Program-made: the position numbers and the translations under genes | Shown here: in pieces, positions 20,915-31,885 of the stretch | How the letters are laid out: every line of letters begins with the position of its first letter | Position numbering within the stretch: the stretch's first letter is position 1 | From: Glebionis coronaria | Lineage: Eukaryota > Streptophyta > Magnoliopsida > Asterales > Asteraceae | Direction of reading: 5' to 3' | NCBI GenBank assembly: GCA_025667525.1 | Contig: CM046878.1 | Span: forward strand, 101,385,237-101,449,236 | DNA: 64,000 bases | The notes under the pieces: model-generated | Database searches by the model: none | What the model was told of the DNA's origin: nothing | The model's input: only the letters and a program-made list of their open reading frames with translations

Positions 20915-23617
20915 ATGTCTTCAGAATCATCCACAAACAGCAGCAATCACAATACCCTCAAGTTACCCATGTTGGATCCTGAAAACTTTGAATTATGGGA
21001 ATTCAGAATCCAACAATACCTGAAAATGGAACACTATGTTCTCTGGGAGATCATAGAGTTTGGTGATCAATTCAACAAAATGGTGGCAGTTGAAGAAGGC
21101 AAGGATGAAGGTGAAAGTTCCAAAGGTAAGGACAAGAAGAAATCTGCTGCTCTATGTGATAAGGAAATACTGGCTAGAAGGCATGATGTCAGGGCTCATA
21201 GTTCATTGCTGTTAGCCCTACCTGATAGACATCAACTCAGATTCAGGAAATACAAGACAGCTAAGGAACTATGGGAAGCCATAGGCACAACCTTTGGAGG
21301 AAATGAAGCCACAAAGAAAAAGAAGAAGAATCAAATGCTGGATGATTTTGCTTCTTTCAAAGCAATAGGTGATGAATCAATTGGAGCTATTTACAATAGG
21401 CTTCAAGACATGGTGGCCCACTTGGAATTCTTTGATATTGAGGTATCAAGAGAGCAGGTGAATACCAGGTTTCTTAACAGCCTCCAGAAAGAATGGTTTG
21501 TCTATAAGGCAATCTGGCAGAATAAGGATGACTTGGACAACAAGAATATTGATGATATATACAATAACTTAAAAGTCTTTGAACCTATTGTCAATGAAAT
21601 GAAGTCAAAAGGGACAATTCCCACCAACTCAAGTGGAGTGGCTGATCCCCCTGCTAACATGGCATTCATATCACAAAGCAGTGGAATCGCCAAGAACAGT
21701 GGAATAGAAGTAGCCCCTGCTACTTATTCCCCTGCTACCAGGTCTGGACCTTCCTATGATGAAGAAAGACCAGCTACATTCAGTCTTGATACTGCATGTG
21801 CCTTCATAGCATCCCAAGGACCACTAGGATCTACAGTGTTACATGAAGATCTGAATCAAATCAGTAAGCAAGCACTAGAAGAATTGGATATCAAGTGGAA
21901 TATGGCTTTGCTAAGCATGAGAGCCAACAGGTTCCACAAGAAGTATGGGAAGAAGATCACAATTAATCCATCTGATGTGGCTGGGTTTGATAAATCAAAA
22001 GTTGAATGCTACATTTGTGGCAAGAAGGGTCATTTTGCCAGGGAATGCAGAGGACCTAAGTCTGGAAATAGCCATAGAAAGGATGAGGATTCTGGTGCTA
22101 AAGCCATGGTAGCAATGCAGGGGATATATGGAGCTAATGGATGGGACTGGAGTGCTATGACAGAAAGTGTGGAAAGAAACCAAGCTTTGGTGGCTGAGGA
22201 AAAGGAAGAAGACTTTGCACTTATGGCCATGTCAAGTTCTAGCTCTGACAATGAGGTATATGATGACTCATACTGTACTAAAGCTTGTAGGAAAAATACT
22301 GAATCTTTGAATGATCAAATCAGAAAGGTAAAAGCTGACTATATAAATTGTGATAATGATCTTGATAACTACAAACGTGCTTTAGAACAACTAGAGTCCA
22401 CCATAAGAGAGTATAGGCAAAGAGAAAGTGAATATAGGGATCACATTGTGATTCTAGAAAGAGATGCCAAGGAGAATAACAAATCTATAAATGTTTTAAC
22501 TGCTGAACTTGAAATTTTTAAAGCTAACCAAAAGATAGATGAGGAAACTGTTGAAAAATTTGGAAAAGCTTCAAAAGATTTAACCAAGGCATTTGAAATT
22601 GGTCAATCTCCTAAGGACAAAACAGGGTTTGGAATTAAGAACATGAATGCTACTATACCCCCACCCCCTGCTAACATTCATGCTCCCTATCCTAGAAAAG
22701 ACTTGTCATGGACTGGTCTCCCTTGTTTTGAAAAACAGGATGACATTGAGTTTGACTTAAGTGCTTATATACCTAATAATACTGATACAGAAGAGTCTCT
22801 AGTTAAAACTAGTGTCATTAGGGATATTAAACAGGAACAAGTTGGCTTAAAGCAAATTGACAACCCTGTTAAATTTTCAAAAGAAGGAAATTCTAGCAGC
22901 AATCCAAACTCTAAGAGCAGGGCTAGACCACAGTCTCCTAAACCTATCATTAAATATGCTGGTATGTACAGGAATGTCAGAGGTAATCAAAGGAATTGGA
23001 ATGACCAAAAGTCTCATCAATTAGGAAAAGACTTTGTGATAAATACCAAGCCCTGCTTCACATGTGGCAGTTTTGAACACACTTATCAAGAGTGTAAGGC
23101 ACCAATGGAGATGGTGGCTGCAAATCCCTTAAAGGATATGCAACCTAGAGCCATTCTTCTAAATGCAGGGGCAAAATCCTTTTCCCCTGCCAAGTATGTT
23201 GCCCCTGTCTTGAGAAATAGAGTAGCTGAGAAATATGTTGCTCCAGCCCTTAGAAAGGAAAATGATGTTCACCCAAAGCCCAACACTTCTGTGACTACCC
23301 CAACACCTTATACTGCATATAAAACTGGCCCAAGACCTTACCAACACATGAATAGAGGCCAAAACAAAAGGTGGGTTCCCTCTGCCAAGTATAAGGATTC
23401 CCCTGCTAAAACTGGGGTATCCCCTGCTAAGAGAGGTGTGCATTCTAGGAACATGGGAAGATGGGGAAAAGCTGTGAAAGCCTCAGCTCGTTGGGTTTGG
23501 GCACCCAAAAGGGGTACTCAATCTAATGGTGTATCTCTAGTCTTTGATAAGCTATCTTACATTGATACACGAGGTAGATCCAAGTCTGTAATGGCTTGGG
23601 TCCCCAAGAAAAACTAA
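20915..23617 (+). CDS. Copia-1 gag protein with two zinc knuckles
   Basis: A 900-codon frame starting MSSESSTNSSN, 62 bases after the LTR. Residues 15-260 form the copia gag core (phrases NFELWEFRIQQYLKMEHY and LWEAIGTTFGG). A first CCHC knuckle CYICGKKGHFAREC starts at residue 365; a coiled-coil segment spans about 455-565; a second knuckle CFTCGSFEHTYQEC starts at 714; the tail is basic and proline-rich with SPAK repeats ending in MAWVPKKN. It would form the virus-like particle and bind the RNA. Two knuckles 350 residues apart are unusual for copia gag. It ends with TAA at 23615-23617; pol follows in the +1 frame. Confidence 0.9.
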   Translation: MSSESSTNSSNHNTLKLPMLDPENFELWEFRIQQYLKMEHYVLWEIIEFGDQFNKMVAVEEGKDEGESSKGKDKKKSAALCDKEILARRHDVRAHSSLLLALPDRHQLRFRKYKTAKELWEAIGTTFGGNEATKKKKKNQMLDDFASFKAIGDESIGAIYNRLQDMVAHLEFFDIEVSREQVNTRFLNSLQKEWFVYKAIWQNKDDLDNKNIDDIYNNLKVFEPIVNEMKSKGTIPTNSSGVADPPANMAFISQSSGIAKNSGIEVAPATYSPATRSGPSYDEERPATFSLDTACAFIASQGPLGSTVLHEDLNQISKQALEELDIKWNMALLSMRANRFHKKYGKKITINPSDVAGFDKSKVECYICGKKGHFARECRGPKSGNSHRKDEDSGAKAMVAMQGIYGANGWDWSAMTESVERNQALVAEEKEEDFALMAMSSSSSDNEVYDDSYCTKACRKNTESLNDQIRKVKADYINCDNDLDNYKRALEQLESTIREYRQRESEYRDHIVILERDAKENNKSINVLTAELEIFKANQKIDEETVEKFGKASKDLTKAFEIGQSPKDKTGFGIKNMNATIPPPPANIHAPYPRKDLSWTGLPCFEKQDDIEFDLSAYIPNNTDTEESLVKTSVIRDIKQEQVGLKQIDNPVKFSKEGNSSSNPNSKSRARPQSPKPIIKYAGMYRNVRGNQRNWNDQKSHQLGKDFVINTKPCFTCGSFEHTYQECKAPMEMVAANPLKDMQPRAILLNAGAKSFSPAKYVAPVLRNRVAEKYVAPALRKENDVHPKPNTSVTTPTPYTAYKTGPRPYQHMNRGQNKRWVPSAKYKDSPAKTGVSPAKRGVHSRNMGRWGKAVKASARWVWAPKRGTQSNGVSLVFDKLSYIDTRGRSKSVMAWVPKKN

Positions 23618-23618
23618 T

Positions 23619-26600
23619 TTGTTTTTCCTTTTGCAGGTGACAAAGAAGACAAGGGATGATAGAGCATACTGGGATAGTGGATGCTCAAGAAGTATGACTG
23701 GACACAAAGCTTACTTGTCTAACTTTGTACCCCTGCATGACAATGATGGTGTTTCTTTTGGAGATGGGCATGGAACTATAACAGGAAAAGGAACTATTGT
23801 CACCAATGGGATGACTTTTGACAATGTGTATTTGGTGAAGGAGCTCAATATAATCTCTTCAGTGTGTCACAGATGACTAATAACAAGAATTTTGTCTTGT
23901 TTACTGACACTGAATGCTTGGTATTAGGAAAGGAGTTTGTCTTGCCACAAGACACTCCCATTGTTCTCAGAACACCAAGACAGAAGAACATGTACACAAT
24001 TGATCTCAAGGACATCTCTCTCCAAGACAATGAAACATGTTTCATTGCCAAAGCTTCAGCAGATGAATGTAAGAAATGGCATAGAAGACTTGGTCATCTT
24101 AATTTCAAGAACATGAACAAACTAGTAAAGCATAATCTGGTTCATGGTCTTCCCTCCAAGTCTTTTGTCACTGAACATACTTGTGCAACATGTCTAAAAG
24201 GGAAACAACACAGAGCATCTTGCAAGTCAAAAACAAGTATGTCCACCACCAAGCCATTGGAACTACTGCATATGGATCTTTTTGGTCCTACTTCTGTGGC
24301 AAGTATAATGAAGAAATGGTACTGCTTAGTGATTACTGATGATTTTTCAAGATTTACATGGACATTCTTTCTATTTGAAAAGAGTGACACTGCTGATGTA
24401 CTCATTGGGTTCATCAATCAAATTGAACTGTCAAAAAGCATGAAGGTAGTTACCATAAGATCAGACAATGGTGGTGAGTTCAGAAATCACAAGCTGGATT
24501 CTTTCTGCACAAACAAAGGCATCAAGAGGCAATTTAGCATTGCTAGAACACCTCAACAGAATGGAGTAGCAGAAAGAAGGAATAGGACACTCATTGAAGC
24601 TGCAAGAACTATGCTGTCTGATTCCAAACTTCCAGTTATCTTTTGGGCTGAAGCTGTATCCACTGCTTGTTATGTGCAAAACAGGGCCTTGATAGTCAAG
24701 GCACACAACAAGACCCCTTATCAGCTGTTTAATGGAAGACCTCCCTTAATTGACTTTTTCAGACCTTTTGGGTGTCATGTTATCATCTTGAACACTATGG
24801 ACAATCTTGGTAAGTTTAGTGAAAAGGGTGATGATGGATACTTTGTGGGTTATTCCTTAAACAGCAAGGGATATAGGGTCTTCAACAAGAAGACAAGCAA
24901 AATCACAGAAAATCTTCATGTGAACTTCCTTGAAGACAAACCTGAAGATGTTCAAACAGGTCCTGACTGGTTCTTTGATATAGATGTACTTTCTAAGTCC
25001 ATGAATTATGTACCTGTTGTCTTGCAGAACACTAACATTTCAGGTTTTCAAGAAACAATTGCTGCTGAGAAGTCACCTCTGAGGTACATGAATGTACCTT
25101 CATTGTTTCCTAGTGAAGCTAATAAACAAGAAGATAACTCTGCTTCAGGAAAAGAACAGCCAATCTCATCCCCTGCTATGTCTGAAGGCAGTGGAATGGC
25201 TGAAAGCAGTGGAATCCTGGATTCACCTGCTAGAGGAATTGATTCCTCTCTCACAAAGGACCATGATGCTAATGAGACTTCTGATGCAGAAAGAGAAACC
25301 CCACTCATCTCATCATCTACACCCATAAATGATGGTCCTATCATATCCAGCAGTGGAAGCAAAATCATCAGGAGTGGTGGTCCTAGTTATTCAGAGCTTC
25401 ATTCTGCTCACAAGCACCCATCTTTAGGTCATGCTGTCACATTTGGAAGTTCCTTTGAGGACTTCTTTCCTAATCAAAACAGCCCCATCAATTCTGATTT
25501 AGAAGAAGATGAAACAGAAGTCATCATGCAGCCTACCTATAGAATTAATAAAGATCATCCTATCTCTCAGATTATTGGTGATCCTGAAGCTCCCAGACAT
25601 ACAAGGTATACAGCAAAGGAGCACAGCTTCATTGCCAACATCACCATGAAGTTCAATCATGACAACATGCAATGTTGTCTGTTTACTGCATTTTTGTCAC
25701 AAGAAGAGCCAAAGAAGATTTTTCAAGCTTTAAATGACCCAAGCTGGGTTGAAGCTATGCAAGAGGAGCTCTTACAATTTGACATACAAGAGGTTTGGAT
25801 TCTGGTTGATTGTCCCAAATGGGCAAGGCCTATTGGGACCAAGTGGGTGCTCAGGAACAAAAAGGATGAAAGGGGAATAGTTGTCAGGAACAAGGCAAGA
25901 TTAGTAGCACAAGGGTATACTCAGGAAGAAGGGATTGATTATGAAGAGGTGTTTGCTCCAGTAGCAAGGATTGAAGCTATTAGATTATTCCTTGCTTATG
26001 CCTCATTCATGGACTTCACTGTTTTTCAGATGGATGTGAAAAGTGCATTCTTATATGGAACCATTGATGAAGAAGTCTATGTCATGCAACCACCAGGGTT
26101 TGAAGATCCAGAACATCCTGACAAAGTATACAAAGTGAAAAAGGCCATGTATGGCCTTCACCAAGCTCCCAGAGCCTGGTATGGTACTCTTTCCAAATAT
26201 CTTCTAGACAATGGATTCAGCAGGGGGAAGATTGATCAGACCCTGTTTACAAAGAAACAAAAGGGCGACCTTCTGCTAGTACAAGTCTATGTGGATGACA
26301 TCATTTTTGGATCAACTAACTCCATGCTTAGCAAAGAGTTTGCCAAATTGATGCAGGATAAGTTTCAAATGAGTGCTATGGGAGAACTAAACTTCTTTTT
26401 GGGGTTACAAGTTCAGCAGCGGAAAGATGGGATATTTATCTCACAAGACAAATATGTAGCTGAGATTGTGAAGAAGTTTGGCATGTCTGATGGGAAGAAG
26501 GTATCCACTCCCATGGACAAGGATCATCCATGGGGCAAGGATGGTCCTGGAAAGCCTATTGATGTCAGGAATTACAGGTCTATGATTGGGTCTCTTATGT

Positions 26601-27229
26601 ATCTCACTGCTTCAAGACCTGACATCATGTTTGCTGTCTGCTTATGTGCAAGATACCAAGTGTCACCAACAGAGTGTCACTTATTTGCTGTGAAAAGGAT
26701 CTTTAGGTATCTCAAATGTCATCCCACCCTAGGACTCTGGTATCCAAAGGAGTCACCATTTGAGCTGATAGCCTATTCAGATAGTGATTATGCTGGTGAC
26801 AACAATGATAGGAAGTCTACAACAGGGGGATGCCAATTTTTGGGGAGCAGGCTTATATCTTGGCAATGTAAGAAGCAGACCATCATGGCAACATCCACAA
26901 CTGAAGCTGAGTATGTAGCAGCTGTTGCATGCTGTGGTCAAGTTCTTTGGGTGCAAAATCAATTACTTGATTATGGGTACAACTTTCTTCAAACCAAGAT
27001 ATTTATTGACAACAACAGCACTATTTGCATCATAAAGAACCCTGTTTTTCATAGCAAAACCAAACACATTGAAATTAGACATCACTTTATCAGAGATTGT
27101 TTTGAAAAAGGACTGATTGTCCCTGAGAAAATTGATACAGAACTTAATGTTTCTGATCTTTTAACAAAAGCTTTTGAGGTAGGGAGGTTTCAGTATCTGG
27201 TTGCAGGTATTGGAATGGTTACTCCTTAA
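23619..27229 (+). CDS. Copia-1 pol: protease-integrase-RT-RNase H (one frameshift)
   Basis: Protease at 23650-23850 with active site [12 protein letters not shown] frameshift of one base near 23842 (the frame passes from KEL to [13 protein letters not shown]) joins to an open frame of 1121 codons from 23864. Integrase: HRRLGHLN and CATCLKGK zinc module, catalytic Asp in HMDLFGP, Asp in RSDNGGEF and Glu in [22 protein letters not shown] and YVDDIIFGS (26288-26299). RNase [19 protein letters not shown] and [12 protein letters not shown]. Stop at 27227-27229. Apart from the frameshift all catalytic motifs are intact. Protease starts just after a T-rich tract ending TTTTGCAG at 23636, which resembles a 3' splice site. 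Confidence 0.92.
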
Positions 27230-28232
27230 AATTTGATGTCTATTTGTGTCATGTGTAATCAGGGTTACTTCATTGCTGTTGTTGTATAATTGTTAGTCAA
27301 TTTTACCATTTCTTTCATTCCACTGCTTTTTAACACTGATTCCCCTGCTTGGGGTTCATTCCCCTGCCAAGAGAATTTTTCTCTTAAGCTGGGTGTGTTC
27401 TGTTTTCAAAAGTGGTTTTATGTGGTTTTAGACTAACAATGCAGAGGTTCCTATGGTGCATACTACTCTCCTTGGTGGATCAGGTATATACTCTATGTTT
27501 CAGGGGAGGTTAGGTCAAACCTTTAGGATTCAGGGTATTCTTAGAATGCTCATATATGGTCTTAGATCATATCCATTGGTGAGTGGGAGTTCAGGGTAAT
27601 GATGACCTGCTGCATAGCTTGTCTAAACTCTGAAACCTTGAGGCACTGTAGTGTGTGTTTGCATTTCTTTATTCAAGCAGCTTGCTGTTCAAAATATAGA
27701 TATATGGCACACATTGCCAAGACTAACTGACCATAGGTAAGGGACAAGGTTGGGATGGTGTCTGGGGTATGCATGATTTCTTGGGATTACCTGGTGTAGG
27801 GGGAACTTATGTATTAACTTTTTGTATTGGGACCATTGCTGAATAGAGGACTCTTGAGATTCTATGTATCTATCTTGTGTATACAAGTGTGTGCATTAGA
27901 ACAGAGCTAGTTAGCATTAGTCCCTTCATGACTAGTTTAATACCCCTAGGAAAGTTTCCCCTGCTTTTATTTTTTATTCCCCTGCCTTCACAACATTCCC
28001 CTGTTTGACCATTGACCGACAATACCGTTACCCTGTTCATAGCCGTTGGGCCTGCTTGCTTAAATTTTGGTTAGGGAATATTTTATTCTTTTTAAAAGAT
28101 ATTTAAGGCGCTTTCTTAGCTGATTGGTAATCTTTTCCTTCTATTTCAAATATATTAATTTTTTATCAAGATTTATTCCTGATATTTTTGCAATTTGAAA
28201 ATTTTGGTCCAATCACAGCTCTTCAATTCGCC
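27230..28232 (+). other. Copia-1 spacer between pol and ORF3
   Basis: About 1 kb with no ORF. It holds CCCCTGC words near 27342, 27360, 27958, 27979 and 27998 and turns AT-rich towards 28200. It probably carries the ORF3 promoter. Confidence 0.6.
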
Positions 28233-28240
28233 TATATAAA
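28209..28240 (+). promoter_or_regulatory. Internal promoter candidate for copia-1 ORF3
   Basis: CCAAT at 28209-28213 and TATATAAA at 28233-28240, 98 bases before the ORF3 ATG, with a C/T-rich leader between. This looks like an independent plant core promoter inside the element. It is a sequence-based inference. Confidence 0.55.
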
Positions 28241-28337
28241 CTTAATTCCCTTTACCAGCAGGTCCACAAATCTCTTTCGACCTAATCCCACTTACCTCCC
28301 ATCTCTATAAACCTTTAAACTATTTTTCAAATTCATC

Positions 28338-31286
28338 ATGACTCTTAAAATTGCTCCTAATCATAACCAAATTGCTTTGCTTCATGATGAACCAGCCGAG
28401 TTTGCTGAGGCTGTGGCCTTTCTAAAGTCCTCGTACTTCAAAGTGGCCCTTCTCATCAATCCTCGCATTTATACCTCACACATTCAACAGTTCTGGTCTA
28501 AAGCCATGACCAAAACAGTGAATGGAGAGGTCATAATACAAAGCACAGTTGATGGTCATTCCAAGGTAATCTCACTTGCCTCCATTAGGGAGAATCTTCT
28601 CCTTGATGATGAGGATGGAATAACCAACTTTTCTGAGGCTGAAATTTTTGAAGGTCTTGAAAAATTGGGGTATAAACTTTCTGAAAATCAAAAACTAAAG
28701 TTTGCTAAAGGCCAGTTTGCCCCTCATTGGAAACTTTTGATTCATACTATTATGCAATGTTTGTCACCCAAAACCACTGCTTTTAATGAAGTTGGTAGTG
28801 AGATAGCTTCTGCCCTGATCTGCTTTGCAACAGGAAGGAAGTATTGTTTTTCTCAAATGATTTTTAAAGGCATGGTGAAAAATGTTTCAAGCACCTCAAA
28901 GTTTTGTATGTATCCAAGGTTTATAGAAGTTTTGCTGAATATGAGTGATCATGGTCCCATTACACACAGAAACTATTTTTCAGCAACCAAACACACAACC
29001 AAACTTTTCACCACATTACTTGCACCATCACCTTTGTTCTCTGGTAGAAATATTCCATTCACTTCAATCATGCTAGAACAAATCAGACGGGAAGAAGCCA
29101 AACATCAAACAGCCATAAATCCGCCTGCTGAATCCCCTGCCAAGAACCTACCCCCTGCTGATCCACACCAAGAAAGGCGTTCCAAATCCAGGTTTGCCAG
29201 GTCTCCCTTGCCTGGTGAATCTTCACAAGCAGCAGAGAGGAGAGTCTCCAAGAGTTTGGAGCAACCTGGGGGTCTGGCTGCCACTACTGTCTCATCCTCC
29301 AGGGGTGAGCAGGATAGTGACACCATCAATAAGTCCTCTCCCCCACTCCATGATATCCAACAAGGGGAGCAATCCCCTTCTAGGATTGAGAGCAGTATGA
29401 AACCTTTGACAAACTTGGAATTGACGAAAATGTGCATGAGCCTGAAAAGGCAGAATGCACAACTTGTACAAGATGTCAAAAAGCAAGGTCTGGTTATCTC
29501 TCATTTGGAAACCAGACTTGCTACTCTTGAGGGGAGGAGAAAGCCCAGACTGATTCTTTCCACAGATGAGGATGCTTCCAAAGGGGAGGAAATTCCAACC
29601 AAAGAAGGATCTACTGAGTATTATTCATATCCTGGTAGGGAGCATGGAAAGATAACAGGTACTAAGGAAGGAATGGAGAGGGAAAGTGCTGATAAAGGAA
29701 GTGACAAGGGAAGTGCAACCAAAGATATTGCTCAAACATTGCTCACCATGGGCAATCAAGAAGAAGCCCCTGCTTCAAAAGTTTCCCCTGCCATTGCTGA
29801 TCCCACTGCTGTAAGTTTATCCCCTGCTAAGAACATAACTCAAACATTTGTTAGGAAAAACAGAAAGCAACCAGCTCAGAAGGGGATAACAATCAAAGAA
29901 CCTGCAACTAAAGCAAAACCAGCACCAGCAGTGGATCCAAAAGATAAAGGAAAAGGAATCATGGTGCAACAGCCCAAGAGAAAATTCAAGCATCTGACTC
30001 CTGAACAGCAGAAGATCCAAGAAGCTCATGATGCACAAGTAGCCCTCAGGCTACAACAAGAGTAAATGGACATGCAGGATCAAAGGATGGAGAAGATGAG
30101 GCCCAAAGAGATGCTAAAACAGGTTGAAATTATGCATAGGGAACTAGATGACAGGGTACCTCATGTTGAAGAATTTCTTAATCAATGGGAGAAGGAGTTG
30201 AAAAATGCTCCTTTGGAAGACAGGTATGAGTTGACTTGCCTTGTTTACAAATTTCAAACTGAATATCTGGAAAGAAGGGCAATGCAAATTCATAGTGAGA
30301 AGTATAGAACATCAGAGAAAGGGCAACTTGATCACTACAAAGTTCTGCTTAAAAGGCATAGAAAGTGGAAGGATGGTGACTTCACAGATATGAGCTTTGA
30401 AGCCATAAAGAGAGCAGTCAGACCAGTTCTAAAGCTGTATGATGTGGAGGATTGGATGACAATCAACACTCCTGAGGAAGCTGAGTATCTCAGGAGACAA
30501 AGTGAAGTGCTACAGAAAGCTAGAGCAACAAAGAAAAGAAAAGCTGGAGAGACTACACAAGCAGGTGCATCATCCCCAGCAGGGGAATCACACCAAGCAG
30601 GTGAAAGTCTTCCAGAAGTACTTGAGAAGTCAGTACTTAATGCACAAAGAGCAGCAAAGAGACTCAAGAGAATGGAGCAAGTGGGCATAATCACTAAAGA
30701 GTCTCAAGGGCCATCAAATGAGGAAATTGACAAACAGCTGATTTTACAGGAAAATGATGAAATCTCACCTAGTGAACTTGGAAAGAAGTTTGCTATTATA
30801 GAGTATGTTGTTTATGAACACAAAGGGAGAACTTGGTGGAAGCTTACAAGGGCTGACAATACAGCACAGACTTTTCTAAGCCTAGATGTCATGTTTCAAA
30901 TTTTGGATAGTGAAGACTTAGAAGATCTGTGGAAAATATTGAAGAAGACGTTTGCTGCAAAACCTCCTACCATGGATGGTGTTGAGAAGGATTGGGTAAT
31001 CTGGGAGTGCATGCACAGAATGTATGAGCATGAATTATTTGATCCTCTATTTGATGCAGTGAATAAAGGAGATTTGGTGTATTGGAAGCTGTTTACAAAT
31101 TCTGGGGTTTATGAGGTAGTAATGGAAGGTGTGAGTGTTTACTTACTCAATCATAGGTATTATCCTTTCTCTCAGGAAACCTTGAAGAAGTTAGCACAGG
31201 CTAAGTTAATTGTTGATGCCAAGAAGCCTGTTGCTTATGATCTGGTAAGAATGGTTCACAGTCAGATTTGGCCAGAGAGTTTGTAA
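28338..31286 (+). CDS. Copia-1 ORF3, conserved retroelement protein of unknown function
   Basis: One frame of 982 codons broken by a single TAA at 30063-30065, directly followed by ATG; the upper part is 575 and the lower 406 residues. Residues 1-260 form a globular domain (FAEAVAFLKSSYFKVALLIN, IYTSHIQQFWSKA, HWKLLIHTIMQCLSPKTTA) that I associate with an abundant, poorly named protein in Asteraceae copia elements. Residues 265-560 are low-complexity, rich in S, P, K and E, with a coiled-coil near 360-395. The lower part is helical and charged, ending in a domain with HKGRTWWKLTRADNTAQ and NHRYYPFSQETLKKLAQAKL. No signal peptide or membrane helix is visible, so an envelope role is not supported. 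TATA and CCAAT boxes lie upstream. Confidence 0.75.
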
Positions 31287-31340
31287 GCATCCTCATCAAC
31301 TAGCATTTATTCAGAAACTTGTCTTTAGGAGAAAGCACAA

Positions 31341-31354
31341 GTTTAGGGGAGGAT
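31341..31354 (+). other. Copia-1 polypurine tract
   Basis: GTTTAGGGGAGGAT immediately before the 3' LTR start; the AGGGGAGGA core is the expected plus-strand primer. Confidence 0.8.
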
Positions 31355-31880
31355 TGTTGGGAATAAATATATGCTTATTTGTTTCCCCTGCTAGTTGATT
31401 ACTCATACCCCTGCTAGAGTAAGTTCCCCCTGCTAAATAACAAAGGCAGGGGGATCCGTTCCCCTGCTGGAGTCAAAGGCCCTGCCGTCAAGATAAACAT
31501 GGAATAGATATTTACGCGTTTCAGTTATTATTCCTTAATACTTTCCATAGTTTGTTAGTAGTGATCTTGTACGTGGGTCCTTGCATCTATAAAAGGACTC
31601 ACTAGGTTAGCATGCAGAGTGTGTCTTTCTCATTTCGTTTTTCATTATTATTACTTTAAGGTTTTGTAAACCCTAATACCACCTTGGGTATTCGTATATC
31701 CTTGATATATTAAAGTGCAACGTTTGAATCTCATTTTGTTCTTGTGCTAAACATTACATTCCGCATCTTGTTTAGTTACTTTGCTTTGCAAAGTTTCTCT
31801 AGTGTTAGATTGAATTCTTTCTCTCTATCACAACCCTTAAACAAGCTATTAAGGTTTAAGATCTGACTTTGGGATCAACA
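31355..31880 (+). repeat. Copia-1 3' LTR
   Basis: 526 bases, TGTTGGG to ATCAACA, indistinguishable by eye from the 5' copy, which implies a very recent insertion. Confidence 0.93.
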
Positions 31881-31885
31881 GGAAT
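31881..31885 (+). repeat. Copia-1 target site duplication GGAAT, right
   Basis: Second copy of GGAAT, after which the Athila LTR resumes. Confidence 0.9.

Larger units (their letters stand above)
20327..31880 (+). mobile_element. Copia-1: young Ty1/copia (SIRE-like) retrotransposon with a third ORF
   Basis: An 11.55-kb element with 526-bp LTRs that appear identical, target duplication GGAAT, initiator-tRNA-Met primer site, gag, pol in copia order (PR-INT-RT-RH), a large additional ORF with its own TATA box, and a polypurine tract. It lies inside an Athila LTR. Large gag, long spacer and extra ORF after pol suggest the Sirevirus group, but lineage is tentative. Lesions: a one-base frameshift near 23842 and an in-frame TAA in ORF3 at 30063. 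The word CCCCTGCT recurs throughout. Confidence 0.93.

Noticed and set aside
28338..31286. ORF3 as a retroviral-type envelope gene
   Set aside because: No signal peptide, transmembrane segment or cysteine pattern of an envelope is visible, so I keep it as unknown.
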